Shown: positions 63,070-64,000 of the stretch, piece by piece
How the letters are laid out: each line of letters starts with the position of its first letter
Position numbering within the stretch: the first letter of the stretch is position 1
Assembly (NCBI RefSeq): GCF_034044635.1
Contig: NZ_JAXCLX010000002.1
Location: forward strand, 620,001 to 684,000
Reading direction: 5' to 3'
Length of the DNA stretch: 64,000 bases
From: Dongia rigui
GTDB taxonomy: Bacteria; Pseudomonadota; Alphaproteobacteria; Dongiales; Dongiaceae
Program-made: the position numbers and the translations under genes
The notes under the pieces: generated by a model
Database searches by the model: none
What the model was told of the DNA's origin: nothing
The model's input: only the letters and a program-made list of their open reading frames with translations

Positions 63070-64000
63070 TGACCCGTATCCTCCGCAGCCTGCTTGTTCT
63101 TGGCATCCTTGTCGCAGCGCTGCTCCAAGTCCAGCCGGCGCTGGCCAAGGGGTTTGGCGCCTATCTCGCCGACATCAAGCCGGAAGAGGTTTTCCCAGGC
63201 GCCGATCACTTTGGGCCGCGCGAGGGAAATCCGCCCTCGATGGCCGCCTTCAAGGGCGATGCATTGCTGGGCTACGTGTTTGAGACCGCCGATATCGGCT
63301 ATTCCGGCAAGCCGATCCGCCTGCTGGTGGGCTTGGACAAGAGCGGCGTCATTCGCGGCGCCAAGGTGATGGAGCATCACGAGCCGATCCTGCTGGTCGG
63401 CATCCCACCCGAAAAGCTCACCGCCTTCGTCGATTCCTATGTCGGCCGCAACATCGTCACCAAGGTCGCCGGCGACGCAAACGCGGTGGACGCGATCAGT
63501 GGTGCGACCGTCACCGCCATTGTCATCAATGACGGCATCAGCCGTGCCGCCATGCAGGTTGCTAAGGCCCGGGGCCTCGCCGGCTTCGAAGCCGCCACCG
63601 CAGCAACGGGCAAGCGCTCGCTCGTCGATATCCCCTTCGCCAAGGCCGATTGGCAGTCGCTGCTGGGCGACGGGTCGGTGCGGCGCCTGCATCTTCTTAA
63701 CAGCGACGTTGACGCGGCGTTTCAGAAAATCGGTGTCGGCAGCCCAGAGCCTTATGCCCGCGCTGGCGTCCCCACCGAGCAGTTCGTCGATCTTTATGTG
63801 TCGATGGTGTCGGTTGAGGGGATCGGCCGCAACCTGCTGGGCGATGCCGAATTCGAGCGGCTCGGCCACTGGCTGAAACCCGGCCAGCAGGCCATCCTGA
63901 TCGCCGCCAACGGCGACTATTCCTTCCGCGGATCCGGCTTCGTGCGCGGCGGCATCTTCGACCGCTTCCAATTGGTACAGGACCAGACCTCGATCCTTTT
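63066..64000 (+). CDS. nosR: NosR, FMN-binding regulator/electron donor of nitrous-oxide reductase, 3' end outside window
   Basis: 311 residues visible. Signal peptide, then the periplasmic FMN domain: LGYVFETADIGYSGKPIRLLVGLDKSGVI, HHEPILLVGIP, and the flavinylation motif SGATVTAIVI (Thr to which FMN is covalently linked by ApbE). The transmembrane and ferredoxin-like part lies beyond the right edge. NosR is needed for N2O reduction, so nosZDFYL probably continue to the right. Confidence 0.95.
   Translation, partial: MMTRILRSLLVLGILVAALLQVQPALAKGFGAYLADIKPEEVFPGADHFGPREGNPPSMAAFKGDALLGYVFETADIGYSGKPIRLLVGLDKSGVIRGAKVMEHHEPILLVGIPPEKLTAFVDSYVGRNIVTKVAGDANAVDAISGATVTAIVINDGISRAAMQVAKARGLAGFEAATAATGKRSLVDIPFAKADWQSLLGDGSVRRLHLLNSDVDAAFQKIGVGSPEPYARAGVPTEQFVDLYVSMVSVEGIGRNLLGDAEFERLGHWLKPGQQAILIAANGDYSFRGSGFVRGGIFDRFQLVQDQTSIL

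Noticed and set aside
1-64000. CRISPR arrays, prophage or insertion sequences
   Set aside because: No regularly spaced repeats, no transposase or phage structural genes; the repeats seen are dispersed palindromes.

Overview
The window reads as chromosome of a GC-rich alphaproteobacterium, most likely Rhodospirillales. That placement is an inference from gene content: an NDUFA12-type complex I accessory subunit, the cysE-iscR-isc gene order, a cobalamin-dependent ribonucleotide reductase, DUF2155 and aat beside accBC, and DNR/NNR-type control of nitrogen-oxide genes. Coding density is high. No integrase, transposase, phage module or CRISPR array was found.

Layout. 1-12.9 kb: trmFO (cut by the left edge), a RidA protein and a PilZ protein; a GST behind uvrA, with ssb divergent; a VOC protein; a Rieske oxygenase divergent from its likely LysR regulator; then a leftward FecBCD-type ABC importer plus methyltransferase. 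Two regulatory elements precede that importer: a textbook cobalamin riboswitch and a 32-bp perfect palindrome with a Zur-like core. 12.9-25.6 kb: a flavoprotein, a large acetyltransferase-like protein and a second RidA; divergent from them a small-molecule kinase, a class III PLP phospho-lyase-like enzyme and a lipocalin-like protein; then nrdJ with a 12-bp-stem terminator behind it and two NrdR-like boxes 31 bp apart in front; an EamA exporter; an unrecognised protein; a GNAT enzyme. 25.7-42 kb: NDUFA12, an MlaD-like protein, a small unknown, DUF2155, aat, accC-accB-aroQ; an unusual soluble chemoreceptor-like protein fused to a solute-binding domain; a MASE1/PAS/HWE kinase; DsbA-like and M48 proteins; a gamma-glutamyltransferase and an aminotransferase; tyrS and anmK.

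42-48.5 kb is the most irregular part: TauD and SDR enzymes, then clustered palindromic repeats, then a visibly AT-richer orphan gene (44552-45649). Its N-terminal half can be aligned by eye to proteasome-beta/HslV-type Ntn hydrolases. After it come an EamA transporter, a PAS_5 protein, and a gene-free stretch holding a G13 tract, a probable small RNA with sigma70 promoter and intrinsic terminator, and a run of hairpins with GGA in the loops.

48.5-59.5 kb is a complete ISC iron-sulfur cluster operon (cysE, iscR, a second cysteine desulfurase, iscS, iscU, iscA, hscB, hscA, fdx, iscX), followed by a hydrolase, mnmA (which takes sulfur from IscS) and an SCP2 protein, then tRNA-Met(CAU). 59.9-64 kb is a nitrogen-oxide respiration block: a Crp/Fnr regulator without the FNR cysteine cluster, nnrS, a cytochrome c, a small Cys-rich membrane protein and nosR (cut by the right edge). 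Three perfect TTGAT-N4-ATCAA boxes lie in its promoters.

Best leads: the orphan Ntn-hydrolase-like gene, the soluble chemoreceptor/binding-protein fusion, the stacked riboswitch and Zur-like operator, and the unassigned small RNA. All functions were assigned by reading the sequence; no database search was run.
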